Positions 51,384 to 61,017 of a stretch of DNA of 64,000 bases are shown in pieces. The notes beneath the pieces were generated by a model. It made no database searches. It was given only the letters and a program-made list of their open reading frames with translations, and was not told the origin of the DNA. The first letter of the stretch is position 1. Each line of letters begins with the position of its first letter. Both the position numbers and the translations under genes were made by a program. This DNA is from Symbiodinium microadriaticum (taxonomy: Eukaryota; Sar; Dinophyceae; Suessiales; Symbiodiniaceae): assembly GCA_001939145.1 (NCBI GenBank), contig LSRX01001233.1, positions 117,340 through 181,339 on the forward strand, written 5' to 3'.

Positions 51384-52613
51384 CGATGACGTCTTCTTGT
51401 TGGGGCAGTCCTTTGCCGCGTGTCCCCTATGACAGCCTTTGACTGCGCATAGGTGTAATCCGCGCTCGCAGCGCTGATTACTCACGGCTCGGGCGCACTT
51501 CCCGAGCGAGAAATCATAGCACAATGCATGGCCTTTAGGCGTTGCCGCAACGCAACCCCAGGCCAACAGCTCGGCCGGCACACGAGCGTTCTGCGAGCCC
51601 TTGCTCGAGCCCTTGCCATTTCGGCCGCGCCCTTGGCCTCGACCCGGTGGTCGCAAGCGCTTAAGGGGAGGCTCATCTCCAGTTGGCGTCTCCCGATTAG
51701 CGGCTCCCGCAGCAAGCGGTCGAGGATGAAGCATGCTCAAAAATTCGGTGCTCTCAAAGACCCTGCGAAAAGAATCGTCGCAGGGCCTCGTTCCTCCCGC
51801 CTTGACTCGAACGCCATTCCGAGTCTGCTCGGCCATCAGCAAGATGAATTGGCGGTCCGCCTGCTCAATCTGCTTCAAGCTGACCCTGGCATAGCCGGGA
51901 GGAGGGTCAGTTAGCCTGAAGAACATGTATTTTTCAAGCAGTTCATCATGAAGCTTGTAGTCGAGGATGTTCGCCTGTTCCAGAGCGAGGCCACGCCTCA
52001 CCAGAGCGTAGCGTACTAACATATCACTCGACACATCACATGGTACCACATTCGGCTTGCTTGAAATCTTGAGGCCGCCCGTTCCATCCAGAGTTAAAGA
52101 CGCATCCTTCTTTAGTCCAGTGAGTAGCTCATGCTGCCTGCTCACGCAGTGTTGCCACTCAATGTACTGAAGTCTGTCCGACTCGTAGATAGCAACCGCA
52201 CGATCTATGAGGGAATCCCCTGGTTCGAGGTTCCCTTTCAAATCCAGACCAGACAACCTGGCCTGCTGCTCGCGCAGTCGCTCCGCCCTATCAGCAGGGG
52301 CCAATTTTTTAATCGATGAATCCTCGGTGGCCTCCACCTGAGCCTTGATGTCGGATGCGACGGTAGCGTAGGCTTCGGCAAACAATCTCCTGAAGCAGCT
52401 CATTTCCTTAAGGGATGGTTCAACCACGAGGACGCGTGCCACCAACTCCGTAAGCGGCTTTTCATCAGCCGCCGAAGGATTAAAGTGGCAGCAGAAAGCG
52501 AAGGTCGCCATGGTTGTCAGACCTTCCTTCTCGAGATTAGCGAAGCTCTCATCAGAGATCCCTATCTCCTTCACTCGGGCTTTGAAGACAGCAGTGCTCT
52601 CTCCAAAGGACAT
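51381..52613 (-). CDS. Element 2 copy A Gag-like protein with zinc knuckle
   Basis: 410 residues from an ATG (MSFGESTAVF). Mostly helical, with no recognised enzyme motifs. The C-terminal third is basic and Gly/Arg-rich (RPPGRGQGRGRNGKGSSKG). A Cys/His cluster follows: CYDFSLGKCARAVSNQRC, then CAVKGCHRGHAAKDC, of the zinc-knuckle kind that binds RNA. The order helical body, basic linker, knuckle matches the Gag of element 1. It should coat element RNA. Stop is UGA CUA, in frame with the enzyme ORF. Confidence 0.85.
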   Translation of the reverse strand: MSFGESTAVFKARVKEIGISDESFANLEKEGLTTMATFAFCCHFNPSAADEKPLTELVARVLVVEPSLKEMSCFRRLFAEAYATVASDIKAQVEATEDSSIKKLAPADRAERLREQQARLSGLDLKGNLEPGDSLIDRAVAIYESDRLQYIEWQHCVSRQHELLTGLKKDASLTLDGTGGLKISSKPNVVPCDVSSDMLVRYALVRRGLALEQANILDYKLHDELLEKYMFFRLTDPPPGYARVSLKQIEQADRQFILLMAEQTRNGVRVKAGGTRPCDDSFRRVFESTEFLSMLHPRPLAAGAANRETPTGDEPPLKRLRPPGRGQGRGRNGKGSSKGSQNARVPAELLAWGCVAATPKGHALCYDFSLGKCARAVSNQRCERGLHLCAVKGCHRGHAAKDCPNKKTSS

Positions 52614-53040
52614 GGCTGAGCTAGGCTGACCGGCGAGCTTGGCCAGACAGGATTCAGGGCCACCTAAATGAAACCTCGAGCGAAATTTGCAGCAACTGCA
52701 GATCCTGGCAAGATTTGCTCACAGACATTCTCCGAGGATCACACATGCATGATTTTGACGTCTCGACACACGAGATCTAAGTCAGTCACTCCTCGAACAC
52801 CTCCACAACTCATGTACCACAATATGATGACTGTTGAAATCGGAGGCGCACCTATGCATGCTCGATCGGACACGCTCAATGCAGCATAGATTCGCACACA
52901 GCACCGCCTGACGCCTCCAAAATTCACACTGAGCGCCGAGGCCGACACCACGAGGACCAGCACAAGCCCCGTGCGCTCACCTTTTCCAAATCGCCCTCCC
53001 TTAGTCCGAGATGCTCGAAATCTAGAGAGCCCTGTGCCTC

Positions 53041-54813
53041 CTAAGGAGGAGGGAAACAGGTCGCGCAAGTCGGATACAAAAACTGCGGAGCTGCTCCCAG
53101 GATTTCATACCTAACAGAAATAGCCCTGCCACACTTAAGGTGGGTGCCGGCCTCATCTCGCACCTTGTGTAGGAAGCGAGTTTGCTTATGCCGGGCCCAA
53201 GGGCCTTGCCCTGGCTCGGGACCCCATTGCCCTGCTATGTGATCCAAAGCGGCTTCCTCTTCACTCTGAGGCGCCTCTTCCTCGTCATCAGATGCTTCAC
53301 TGGAGCTGGATGAAATCGCATCGGCCTCGGTCTCGCCGGAAGGATCACCTGGGTCCTCGAAGTTGGCTATCATGCCGCTTCGGGTGGCATCTGGTTTAAA
53401 GGTGCCGGTTGAGATTTCGTCGAGGGTGCGATCAAGATCTCGAAGCGGAGCGGCCAACGAATCACGAGAATAAATTATGAGGGATTTATCTTTTCGGGGT
53501 ATATGATACCCCAAAGTTCGTCTAGGACCGGAGGCGATCCCTCGTTTCGCGAGCCACGACAAAGCCGTGGCCTTACACGAATGTGTCGCGATTCTCACAT
53601 CTGACGCGGCCTCGCTGGAGCCAGGAAGCAATGCCCTCAGCCAGGCCCCACCCCTGTCGACTTTCAGAGGCACCTTCGACCATCCGCCCCCCGCGGCGGG
53701 GTTAGGGAGGACAGGGAAGGAATCATCGAGTCCCTGGGAGACCCGCAAGTTCATCCAAACTCTGACCCAAGGTCGGGGCCCCACGCACTTCAAGGGGATT
53801 GCCACCGGTAGGGCACGCACCTTGCGCTCAAGAGAGATTGAAGTCTTAGTCCTCTCGGCTCGCGCCTCGAGGTAGCCTACCTCAACTCCTTCATGCACAA
53901 CGGAATCTATTGTGAAGCCCGATGAACGCTGCATGTCACTGAACCTCAAGCGGCCGTAGACCATCACAAGAAAGGCCCCGGCAGCAATACGGTCTGAGTC
54001 TTTTGCGGTCGTCGTGTTCACAAGACCTTCGAGCCTGATGACCTGCTGAACAGTCAGAGGAGGCCGGCGCTTCACGGCGCAGCGGTTCGAGTAGTGTGCA
54101 TTGGCCAGACCGATGATCCTCCCACTAGACAGGGCATCGCCTTGAATCGACAAGCCTAGCAAGTGCTTTGCGAAGCTGAGCGCAATCAAGAGAGACCTGA
54201 AGGAAGTCGGGGCGGCGTTAGGGTTGGCCTTGAAATAGTCATAAAGCTGATGCTCGGTCACAGGCAAACATACAGCATTGTGAAGCTTCCAAAAGTGCAC
54301 ATATCTGAAGATGGGCCCCACGCGTTGATGAATCGTGGAGGTTGCCTTGTCAGCCAGACAGTCCTGAACGCTCTCAACGAGTCCTCCCGTGGCAAAATGC
54401 GGATTGAAGGGTCCCAGGGCCTGCTTGGCGACTCCCCAAGCATTGAACTCGCAAGAGACAAGAGAAACCCACTTCTTAAGAGCGCTCTTCCGGTGGCTGT
54501 CGAGGGCCTTGGACTTTAGATACTCATCCCGAGCAGACAAAGGCTTAAGGCCGGCGGCTAAGAAGGCCGACTGCGACGCGCCGAGGTCCGGGGACAGGTG
54601 TCTTGCACCTGGGTCCGCCCCGAAGGACGGTGGCAGCAGACCTGTAGGCCTAGGCAAGAGGCAGCTCCTCTTAAACAGCGTATGCATGGGATCAGGCATC
54701 GAAGGCATAAGGCTCGCCGGCCTTTTATAAGCATTCCATGAGTGCCTGCTGTGCCATGCCACGGCATGCTGATTCACAACACTTGGTCCCACTTTCTGAG
54801 CTTCGGCTGCCAT
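53041..54813 (-). CDS. Element 2 copy A tyrosine recombinase
   Basis: 590 residues from the ATG at 54813 (MAAEAQKVGPSVV); the frame extends 28 codons upstream to a GTG at 54897. N-terminal half is helical (core-binding). Catalytic residues are seen in order: Arg in YGRLRFSD, Lys in ERTKTS, box II as HSCKATALSW (Lys where Arg is usual), His in LGYHIP and Tyr in IIYSRDS. An acidic stretch follows (SSSSEASDDEEEA), then a Cys-rich end. It would insert circular DNA by strand exchange. It lies first in the element, 427 bases before Gag. Confidence 0.88.
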   Translation of the reverse strand: MAAEAQKVGPSVVNQHAVAWHSRHSWNAYKRPASLMPSMPDPMHTLFKRSCLLPRPTGLLPPSFGADPGARHLSPDLGASQSAFLAAGLKPLSARDEYLKSKALDSHRKSALKKWVSLVSCEFNAWGVAKQALGPFNPHFATGGLVESVQDCLADKATSTIHQRVGPIFRYVHFWKLHNAVCLPVTEHQLYDYFKANPNAAPTSFRSLLIALSFAKHLLGLSIQGDALSSGRIIGLANAHYSNRCAVKRRPPLTVQQVIRLEGLVNTTTAKDSDRIAAGAFLVMVYGRLRFSDMQRSSGFTIDSVVHEGVEVGYLEARAERTKTSISLERKVRALPVAIPLKCVGPRPWVRVWMNLRVSQGLDDSFPVLPNPAAGGGWSKVPLKVDRGGAWLRALLPGSSEAASDVRIATHSCKATALSWLAKRGIASGPRRTLGYHIPRKDKSLIIYSRDSLAAPLRDLDRTLDEISTGTFKPDATRSGMIANFEDPGDPSGETEADAISSSSSEASDDEEEAPQSEEEAALDHIAGQWGPEPGQGPWARHKQTRFLHKVRDEAGTHLKCGRAISVRYEILGAAPQFLYPTCATCFPPP

Positions 54814-55509
54814 GCTGAACAACTTCAAGCAATGAGCAAAGCGAAATGTGCAATGCAAAGCCGAGCCTCCCCGCAAGTGATGGAAAGCTCGCGCCACTCA
54901 GCAACGGTAGTGCACAAGAGAAGCCTGCCGCCCACCGGGGCGGCTCCAAGGAACAGGACAAGAAGTGAAAACGGCCTGTCCAAGAGTACCTGTGCACGGT
55001 TGCGATGGGCCCGCCTGATTAGGCGCAGGATGCGAGGCAAATGAAACTCACGTGGACGCAGGGTCACAAAGATCACTGCCTCGTCCTCTCCCTGATGAGC
55101 AGATCCAACAGAGCTCAAAAGAGACGGGCCTGAGGAGGACTCTGGAGAAGAGCCCGAATCCATCTGCCGGCCCACGCAGGGCGCGGCGTGCACAGAGCCC
55201 TAAGGGCGTACACCTCGTTAGCTCCCGGAACCTGGTAGCAAGAGGCCTACGGGACTCGAGGCTGCACAAAAATTTTCTCCGCAACACCTTGAGGAGAGAC
55301 CTTGCACATGAAGCATGCATGATTTCCATTGCGGCAACATGCCAAGGAAATGTTTTCAAGAACATGCACCCGTAAAACGAAAACATGAAACACTACGTTA
55401 AATCATAGAAGCAAAACATGTTTGCTCTCTCTTTTTTTTTGAAACCGCCTTCCCATGGAAGGCTGTCCGGTGTTTCATAAAGTAGTATCGCGCGCGCTCG
55501 ACGACGTTC
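54814..55509 (-). other. Element 2 copy A 5' terminal region
   Basis: About 700 bases upstream of the recombinase with only short frames. It contains a perfect hairpin GCCTTCC-CAT-GGAAGGC (55447-55463), a T-rich run and an outer CGCGCGCGC tract. It presumably holds the promoter. Confidence 0.5.
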
Positions 55510-55852
55510 TTATGAAGTTCACCGGAGTTTCAAAAGAGGGGTTACAAAAGTTGCAACCCGTTAAAGAAATGCCCGAAGCATATTTGGGCAAAACCTCATA
55601 TTGGACATGACTGATAAAACGTTCGTGCAGCCAGTATTGCCCCAATGTTATGTGGGCAGACGAATATATAAACATATAACAAAATGCCCAAAGCGATGCA
55701 CTCACAGTCGACGGTTTTCACTCAGCGGCAAACTGGGGTTGACGAGCATTCAATCGGACCCCTCGTCCGAAAAGTGGGGCCACTGCCCCACCCAAGCGAT
55801 GCGCACGGTTTAACCGTCCACATCCTTTTCACATCATAATCCCCAGTCTGCT
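55510..55852 (-). other. Element 2 copy B 3' terminal region with hairpins
   Basis: Same hairpin-rich stretch as 47119-47460, including ACGGTTTAACCGT near 55,805. The short minus frame 55475-55705 crosses the copy A/B junction and is not a gene. Confidence 0.6.
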
Positions 55853-58168
55853 TTAGCATGCATGAACGATCGACTTCAGTGTAACCTTCGACAGAGGGCA
55901 TTTCGGATGCTCGATGGCCAACTTCCATGGAGCCAGCTCTTTCAGCGAGCCTCTGCTTGGAGCATCTGCTATGTTGGAAGAAGAAGCGACTCTTGCTACC
56001 CACAAGTAACAGGGCTCAACTTCTTGAGGATTCTCGAGCACCATGAGAACTTCGCGCCAAGTCGGTACAGCAGCGTCTCCTTTGACGATTGCATCCAACG
56101 CGGGCCAATTGTCGATGAAGAGCAACACTCGCTGACCTTCGAGATGCCTGCGCCAGTGACGCAAGGCAAGGATTGCGCCGTAGAGCTCAATGAGGCCGAT
56201 GACGTGATGTCTTCCATCCGACCTCCAGTGAGCGAGAACCTCGTTGGGCACTTGACACCCGAAAACGTAAGCACGTTCAGAGTCAGGTAAGAACATGACT
56301 GCGCCGACCGTCGCAGGACCATGCTCAACGTTGTCGTCCTCGAGGGCTCCATCGGTGAAGAGCACGACAGGCTTGTCGCGCCAGCTTGCTTTCAGCACTC
56401 GGGGCTTTCCATGTATGAGACGCTGTCTCAAAAGCTGCAAGGCCTGAAGGCCGCTAGAGTCCAAAGTCACAGGAGCCCTGGAAGCGATGCCGTAGGATCT
56501 AAGGTCACGAAGAGCCATGCGCCCGGCTCGCCCCCAAATCTGGCCATCCGCAAACTGAAGCTTTCCTATGAAACTGGGCATGCGGCAAGGAACGATGGCT
56601 TTGTTGTTTATCGCCTCGTCAAGAAGGGCCTCGAGCTCATCGCACCTCGAACGCTTGTTCTTCACTGCGATGACGCCTTCATGAGTCTCCGAAACATCCA
56701 AGGTGACGCCCAAAACCTCAACCTCCGATGCGAAAGGAGTGCATTTCTCATCGGCGAAAGCAAAGCCTGTCAGCTTAAGAAAACCCTTCACTAGTGCAGC
56801 CGTGGAAGAGGCCACGAGCGAATGCGAAGCCATCGGGTAATCATCGAAATAAGCTGACCAGCATGCGCCCAAAGAGCACCCTATCGCATGCAGCAGCAAG
56901 CTTATCCTAAGGAAGTGGTACACCGATGCAAGTGCACCGAAAGGAAGAGTGCACATCACAAAGCATCGCACCTCGCACGTTTGCGGATCTTTCAAGGTCA
57001 CAACGGTTTTATCAAAGTCTTTAGGGCTCAAAGGGAGTTGTTTGTAGGCTGATTTAAGATCTAGCGTCGCCACCTGCAGGGAGGCGCCGGCCTTTGCCCA
57101 ATCAGCATGAACATGCCCTGTGAGTCTTTCCCCTGAAGACAAGACAAAGTCAACTGCTCCGCGACAGCGGTAAAAGTGGCACAGCACGGTCAAAGACCAC
57201 AACAGATGGTCTAGGGCTTGTAGCACAATTCTCTCACTTGTAGAGCACGCCTGATTCAGCATGTTTTCTTTGAAGTCGTCGATCGGCCTTAATCGACCCT
57301 TCTGCACAACTGCGAATCGGCGCACAGGCAACCACGGCCCGAAGCGCTCGCTAATCTGTTGTGGGCTGAAAGGACCTTCCAGCCAGCCCTTCGCAGTTGC
57401 TTCCTCCAAGGTCGTAGCGTAGAGCTCCTCGGAGTTCTCATCCGCGGAGTCGTTCGCGACCCGACTCAAGAGTTTAGCTCTGATGTCGCCGGATTGGGCC
57501 ATCAGATCTTCTTCACTGATTGAGGCGATGTAACCCCCTTCGCGGAAAATGCCGGAGGGGTTTAAGCAACCTACCAAGCGGAAGCCTTGGCGCATTTCAG
57601 AAAAGAGAGATTTGTCGGGCCACTGGATTTCACTTGCCATCTCCTCGAGAAGAGCAGTTCTTTTCGAAGACAAGATATCCCTGACCGAAGGGGGCATCTC
57701 TTTCTGATAGTCGGACTCGGCGCCTGCTAGTTCTGTTGCTCTTTTCCGCCATCTCTGAAGTCTCAAGAGTCGCAGCTTGCATAATTCTGCCGGCGACTTT
57801 GTAAGCTGCTCGAACAGAGATTTAATCAGGTAGTCGGGCAGCTGGGCAAGCGAATCAAAGGGATGATAAAGGCGTCTGGCCTCGGCGACGAAGTTTTCGC
57901 AGCTCCTGAAAACCCCGAAGACGCAAAAGACCCCTTCAGCTCCCCTGTTCTCGGAACGCAAGAGTTTGCTGCCAGCAGGCACTCCATGAGTGTGGTGTTG
58001 CAGACACCGCTTGGAGGTAAGCGGCGGTAGGGACGGCAAAAGGCGAGACAAGACACGGGCGTGCTCGGAAATCAACTGGGGATGAAGCCTGCCTCGAGGC
58101 TGTTTGTGTGCCCTCGACAACAAGGAGGTTGCTGCACCTAGAGGATAACCGAGCCTGCTCGCCTCAGC
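55853..58168 (-). CDS. Element 2 copy B reverse transcriptase-RNase H, intact
   Basis: The 756-codon part starts at a TTG (58123); the frame is open from 58168, inside the end of the enzyme ORF, and no ATG occurs before residue 143. So RT is probably fused to the upstream protein by a -1 frameshift or made by reinitiation. Numbering from 58123: motif A Asp355 (LDLKSAYKQLP), motif B CTLPFGALASVYHF (391-404), catalytic YFDD (425-428). RNase H: Asp591 (FTDGALED), Glu646, Asp671 (FIDNWPALDA), Asp720 (NIADAPSR). It copies element RNA into DNA. Confidence 0.9.
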   Translation of the reverse strand, partial: AEASRLGYPLGAATSLLSRAHKQPRGRLHPQLISEHARVLSRLLPSLPPLTSKRCLQHHTHGVPAGSKLLRSENRGAEGVFCVFGVFRSCENFVAEARRLYHPFDSLAQLPDYLIKSLFEQLTKSPAELCKLRLLRLQRWRKRATELAGAESDYQKEMPPSVRDILSSKRTALLEEMASEIQWPDKSLFSEMRQGFRLVGCLNPSGIFREGGYIASISEEDLMAQSGDIRAKLLSRVANDSADENSEELYATTLEEATAKGWLEGPFSPQQISERFGPWLPVRRFAVVQKGRLRPIDDFKENMLNQACSTSERIVLQALDHLLWSLTVLCHFYRCRGAVDFVLSSGERLTGHVHADWAKAGASLQVATLDLKSAYKQLPLSPKDFDKTVVTLKDPQTCEVRCFVMCTLPFGALASVYHFLRISLLLHAIGCSLGACWSAYFDDYPMASHSLVASSTAALVKGFLKLTGFAFADEKCTPFASEVEVLGVTLDVSETHEGVIAVKNKRSRCDELEALLDEAINNKAIVPCRMPSFIGKLQFADGQIWGRAGRMALRDLRSYGIASRAPVTLDSSGLQALQLLRQRLIHGKPRVLKASWRDKPVVLFTDGALEDDNVEHGPATVGAVMFLPDSERAYVFGCQVPNEVLAHWRSDGRHHVIGLIELYGAILALRHWRRHLEGQRVLLFIDNWPALDAIVKGDAAVPTWREVLMVLENPQEVEPCYLWVARVASSSNIADAPSRGSLKELAPWKLAIEHPKCPLSKVTLKSIVHAC

Positions 58169-59784
58169 TCAAAGACATCGCACAGAGCCTGACACATGGC
58201 CTTTGGGTATGCAGCTTCTTCGGCCGTCGCAAAGCCACCTGCGTCGTTGGCACCCCAAGCCTCATGAGATTTGCACCCGGGACACAGCAAGGCCATTCGG
58301 TTGATGCTGGAACTGCTGCACAAGAAGGAAGTCTTCTTATCCCTGTTGCTACCGAAAGCGCAAGCCTGACAGTTAGCGAAGAAACCATGGGCCAAAGGGA
58401 AGGCCAGGCATGGTAGCGACCAGAAGCTGCTGTTGGTTGGATTTTCTATGCACCATGGAATGCTCCTGGACTCACAGTCCTCAATGAAAGCGCAAAGATG
58501 TTTGTAGATGGCGTTGGCAGCTTTAAGCTTCACGAAGTCTTTAGCTGAAGCCCAAGGCACACCCCATGGATGCGCGAGAGTGCGCAGCACTGGAGGCCCC
58601 GGTCGAAAGTGCCGAGCCGCACTGCAAGTCCCACATGGTGGGGCGGCGAAGACCATAGCCACCCTGCGTGACTCCAAGACGAAACGAAGCACCTGCCAAG
58701 AATGACTTTGCGTCAGGTCCAGGTTAACAAGCTTGCATTTAGGGGTGTGGCGGTTGTGTGCATGATCAACTGGCATGGTGGCGAAACCGCGAGTCATGGC
58801 AGTTTGGCTAAGCACGGCGGACCCAGCACAGAGCTCGATTAGGAGAGGCCCCTCGCCCGGAAGTTCGGCGTGAGGAAAGGCCGGGCTAACAGGATGCAAA
58901 GGTGCCGAGTCTGTGGCTACTTGAGGGCATCTGAGGTCGGCATCAGTGATGGCATAGGGCACCATAGTGGGGCCATGTTGCACCTCGCCTTGAGGGACCT
59001 GAAAACCCAAAGAATCAAGAAAGTCTTGAGCATCCTGGGCTAAGCCTGACAAGTGTCCCACACTAAAGGCAATCATGATGATGCGGTCCTGCTGCCACGG
59101 CAGAGTGAAGTGTTTGCAGTGTTTTGCATCAAACGCCCACGCCTGGTTGGCGCAGTCCAAGACAAAGCCCTGCCACGCAACACCTTCGTGCACCTGACGC
59201 GATGGTCCATCTGGGTGGACCACAAAAATCTCTCCTCCTGAGAATGAGGAGACTGGCACAACAACATTTCGCACACTGCTGTTAAAGGAGTCCTGGTGCA
59301 GAGGAGCCTGCAGGTTGCGATGCACTGACACAGAAGTAAACCGACAGGCGGGCGCAACGCGCTTGATACAAGCACACAGGAACTTGGCTACCGATGGCGT
59401 GCGCTTGGTGTTGTCCCGAATCGCAGTCACGCCGCCTCGGTTGCACGCTCCAACGGTGATGGCCTTAGAGTTGCCAGCTGTAGCACACCAATCACGGGTG
59501 TTTGTTTCTGAAGGGAATGCATCCAAAATGGATACAACATTGCTCGCACTGAAGTCTGAAAGTTGCAAAAAGTGGCTTGCAAGTGATTCACAAAAGGCAT
59601 ATGGATCATCGGATTTGGCCACCTTGCTCGGTGGTGGCGGTGGAAAACTATCAGAAAACGGTTCAAGAGACCTTTTCTCAGAAGAGTCCAACCCTTCCGA
59701 GGAGTGCGGCTCTTGATCATGAGCCTCATGCTCACCATGCGCCTCAGGCGAGGGTGAAAGCGGCTCTTGCGCCTCGGACCATAG
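58138..59784 (-). CDS. Element 2 copy B 2OG dioxygenase-like/methyltransferase-like fusion
   Basis: Almost identical to the copy A protein, with the same key residues: HQD (132-134), His194, Arg203; LIELCAGSAVLSQ, PPC (351-353), ENP (416-418), numbered from 59691. Conservation of both domains in two copies suggests they were functional when the copies spread. It continues the Gag frame after UGA CUA and overlaps the RT frame by 31 bases at its end. Confidence 0.78.
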   Translation of the reverse strand, partial: LWSEAQEPLSPSPEAHGEHEAHDQEPHSSEGLDSSEKRSLEPFSDSFPPPPPSKVAKSDDPYAFCESLASHFLQLSDFSASNVVSILDAFPSETNTRDWCATAGNSKAITVGACNRGGVTAIRDNTKRTPSVAKFLCACIKRVAPACRFTSVSVHRNLQAPLHQDSFNSSVRNVVVPVSSFSGGEIFVVHPDGPSRQVHEGVAWQGFVLDCANQAWAFDAKHCKHFTLPWQQDRIIMIAFSVGHLSGLAQDAQDFLDSLGFQVPQGEVQHGPTMVPYAITDADLRCPQVATDSAPLHPVSPAFPHAELPGEGPLLIELCAGSAVLSQTAMTRGFATMPVDHAHNRHTPKCKLVNLDLTQSHSWQVLRFVLESRRVAMVFAAPPCGTCSAARHFRPGPPVLRTLAHPWGVPWASAKDFVKLKAANAIYKHLCAFIEDCESRSIPWCIENPTNSSFWSLPCLAFPLAHGFFANCQACAFGSNRDKKTSFLCSSSSINRMALLCPGCKSHEAWGANDAGGFATAEEAAYPKAMCQALCDVFELRRAGSVIL

Positions 59785-59787
59785 TCA
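59782..59787 (-). promoter_or_regulatory. Probable stop-readthrough site UGA CUA (element 2 copy B)
   Basis: TCG TGA CTA TGG, identical to copy A, with the same 31-codon open link to the enzyme ORF. Confidence 0.72.
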
Positions 59788-61017
59788 CGATGACGTCTTC
59801 TTGTTAGGGCAGTCCTTTGCCGCGTGTCCCCTATGACAGCCTTTGACTGCGCATAGGTGTAATCCGCGCTCGCAGCGCTGATTACTCACGGCTCGGGCGC
59901 ACTTCCCGAGCGAGAAATCATAGCATAATGCATGGCCTTTAGGCGTTGCCGCAACGCAACCCCAGGCCAACAGCTCGGCCGGCACACGAGCGTTCTGCGA
60001 GCCCTTGCTCGAGCCCTTGCCATTTCGGCCGCGCCCTTGGCCTCGACCCGGTGGTCGCAAGCGCTTAAGGGGAGGCTCATCCCCAGTTGGCGCCTCCCGA
60101 TTCGCGGCTCCCGCAGCAAGCGGTCGAGGATGAAGCATGCTCAAAAATTCGGTGCTCTCAAAGACCCTGCGAAAAGAATCGTCGCAGGGCCTCGTTCCTC
60201 CCGCCTTGACTCGAATGCCATTTCGGGTCTGCTCGGCCATCAGCAAAATGAATTGGCGGTCCGCCTGCTCAATCTGCTTCAAGCTGACCCTGGCATAGCC
60301 GGGAGGCGGGTCAGTTAGCCTGAAGAACATGTACTTTTCAAGCAGCTCATCATGAAGCTTGTAGTCGAGGATATTCGCCTGTTCCAAAGCGAGACCACGC
60401 CTCACCAGGGCGTAGCGTACTAACATATCGCTCGACACATCACATGGCACCACATTCGGCTTGCTTGAAATCTTGAGGCCGCCCGTTCCATCCAGAGTTA
60501 AAGACGCATCCTTCTTTAGTCCAGTGAGTAGCTCATGCTGCCTGCTCACGCAGTGTTGCCACTCAATGTACTGAAGTCTGTCTGACTCGTAGATGGCAAC
60601 CGCACGATCTATGAGGGAGTCCCCTGGTTCGAGGTTCCCTTTCAAATCCAGACCAGACAACCTGGCCTGCTGCTCGCGCAGTCGCTCCGCCCTATCAGCA
60701 GGGGCCAATTTTTTAATCGATGAATCCTCGGTGGCCTCCACCTGAGCCTTGATGTCGGATGCGACGGTAGCGTAGGCTTCGGCAAACAATCTCCTGAAGC
60801 AGCTCATTTCCTTAAGGGATGGTTCAGCCTCGAGGACGCGTGCCACCAACTCCGTAAGCGGCTTTTCATCGGCCGCCGAAGGATTAAAGTGGCAGCAGAA
60901 AGCGAAGGTCGCCATGGTTGTCAGACCTTCCTTCTCGAGTTTAGCGAAGCTCTCATCGGAGATCCCTATCTCCTTCGCTCGGGCTTTGAAGACAGCAGTG
61001 CTCTCTCCAAAGGACAT
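59785..61017 (-). CDS. Element 2 copy B Gag-like protein with zinc knuckle
   Basis: Same 410-residue protein as copy A with few substitutions. The frame is open upstream to 61146, but the ATG at 61017 (MSFGESTAVF) is shared with copy A, where a stop lies just upstream, so it is taken as the start. The C-terminal basic linker and Cys/His cluster are intact. Confidence 0.87.
   Translation of the reverse strand: MSFGESTAVFKARAKEIGISDESFAKLEKEGLTTMATFAFCCHFNPSAADEKPLTELVARVLEAEPSLKEMSCFRRLFAEAYATVASDIKAQVEATEDSSIKKLAPADRAERLREQQARLSGLDLKGNLEPGDSLIDRAVAIYESDRLQYIEWQHCVSRQHELLTGLKKDASLTLDGTGGLKISSKPNVVPCDVSSDMLVRYALVRRGLALEQANILDYKLHDELLEKYMFFRLTDPPPGYARVSLKQIEQADRQFILLMAEQTRNGIRVKAGGTRPCDDSFRRVFESTEFLSMLHPRPLAAGAANREAPTGDEPPLKRLRPPGRGQGRGRNGKGSSKGSQNARVPAELLAWGCVAATPKGHALCYDFSLGKCARAVSNQRCERGLHLCAVKGCHRGHAAKDCPNKKTSS

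Larger units (their letters stand above)
47119..55509 (-). mobile_element. YR retrotransposon, element 2 copy A (RT broken)
   Basis: Copy of the same element as 55510-63919, joined head to tail with it. Minus-strand order: YR (54813-53041), Gag (52613-51381), UGA readthrough, dioxygenase/methyltransferase (to 49734), RT-RNase H (to 47462). The left boundary cuts element 3 Gag at 47,118-47,120. Differences from copy B are scattered substitutions, a one-base length change near 52,837 and a 13-base deletion in RT. No long terminal repeats or split repeats are visible. Confidence 0.9.
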
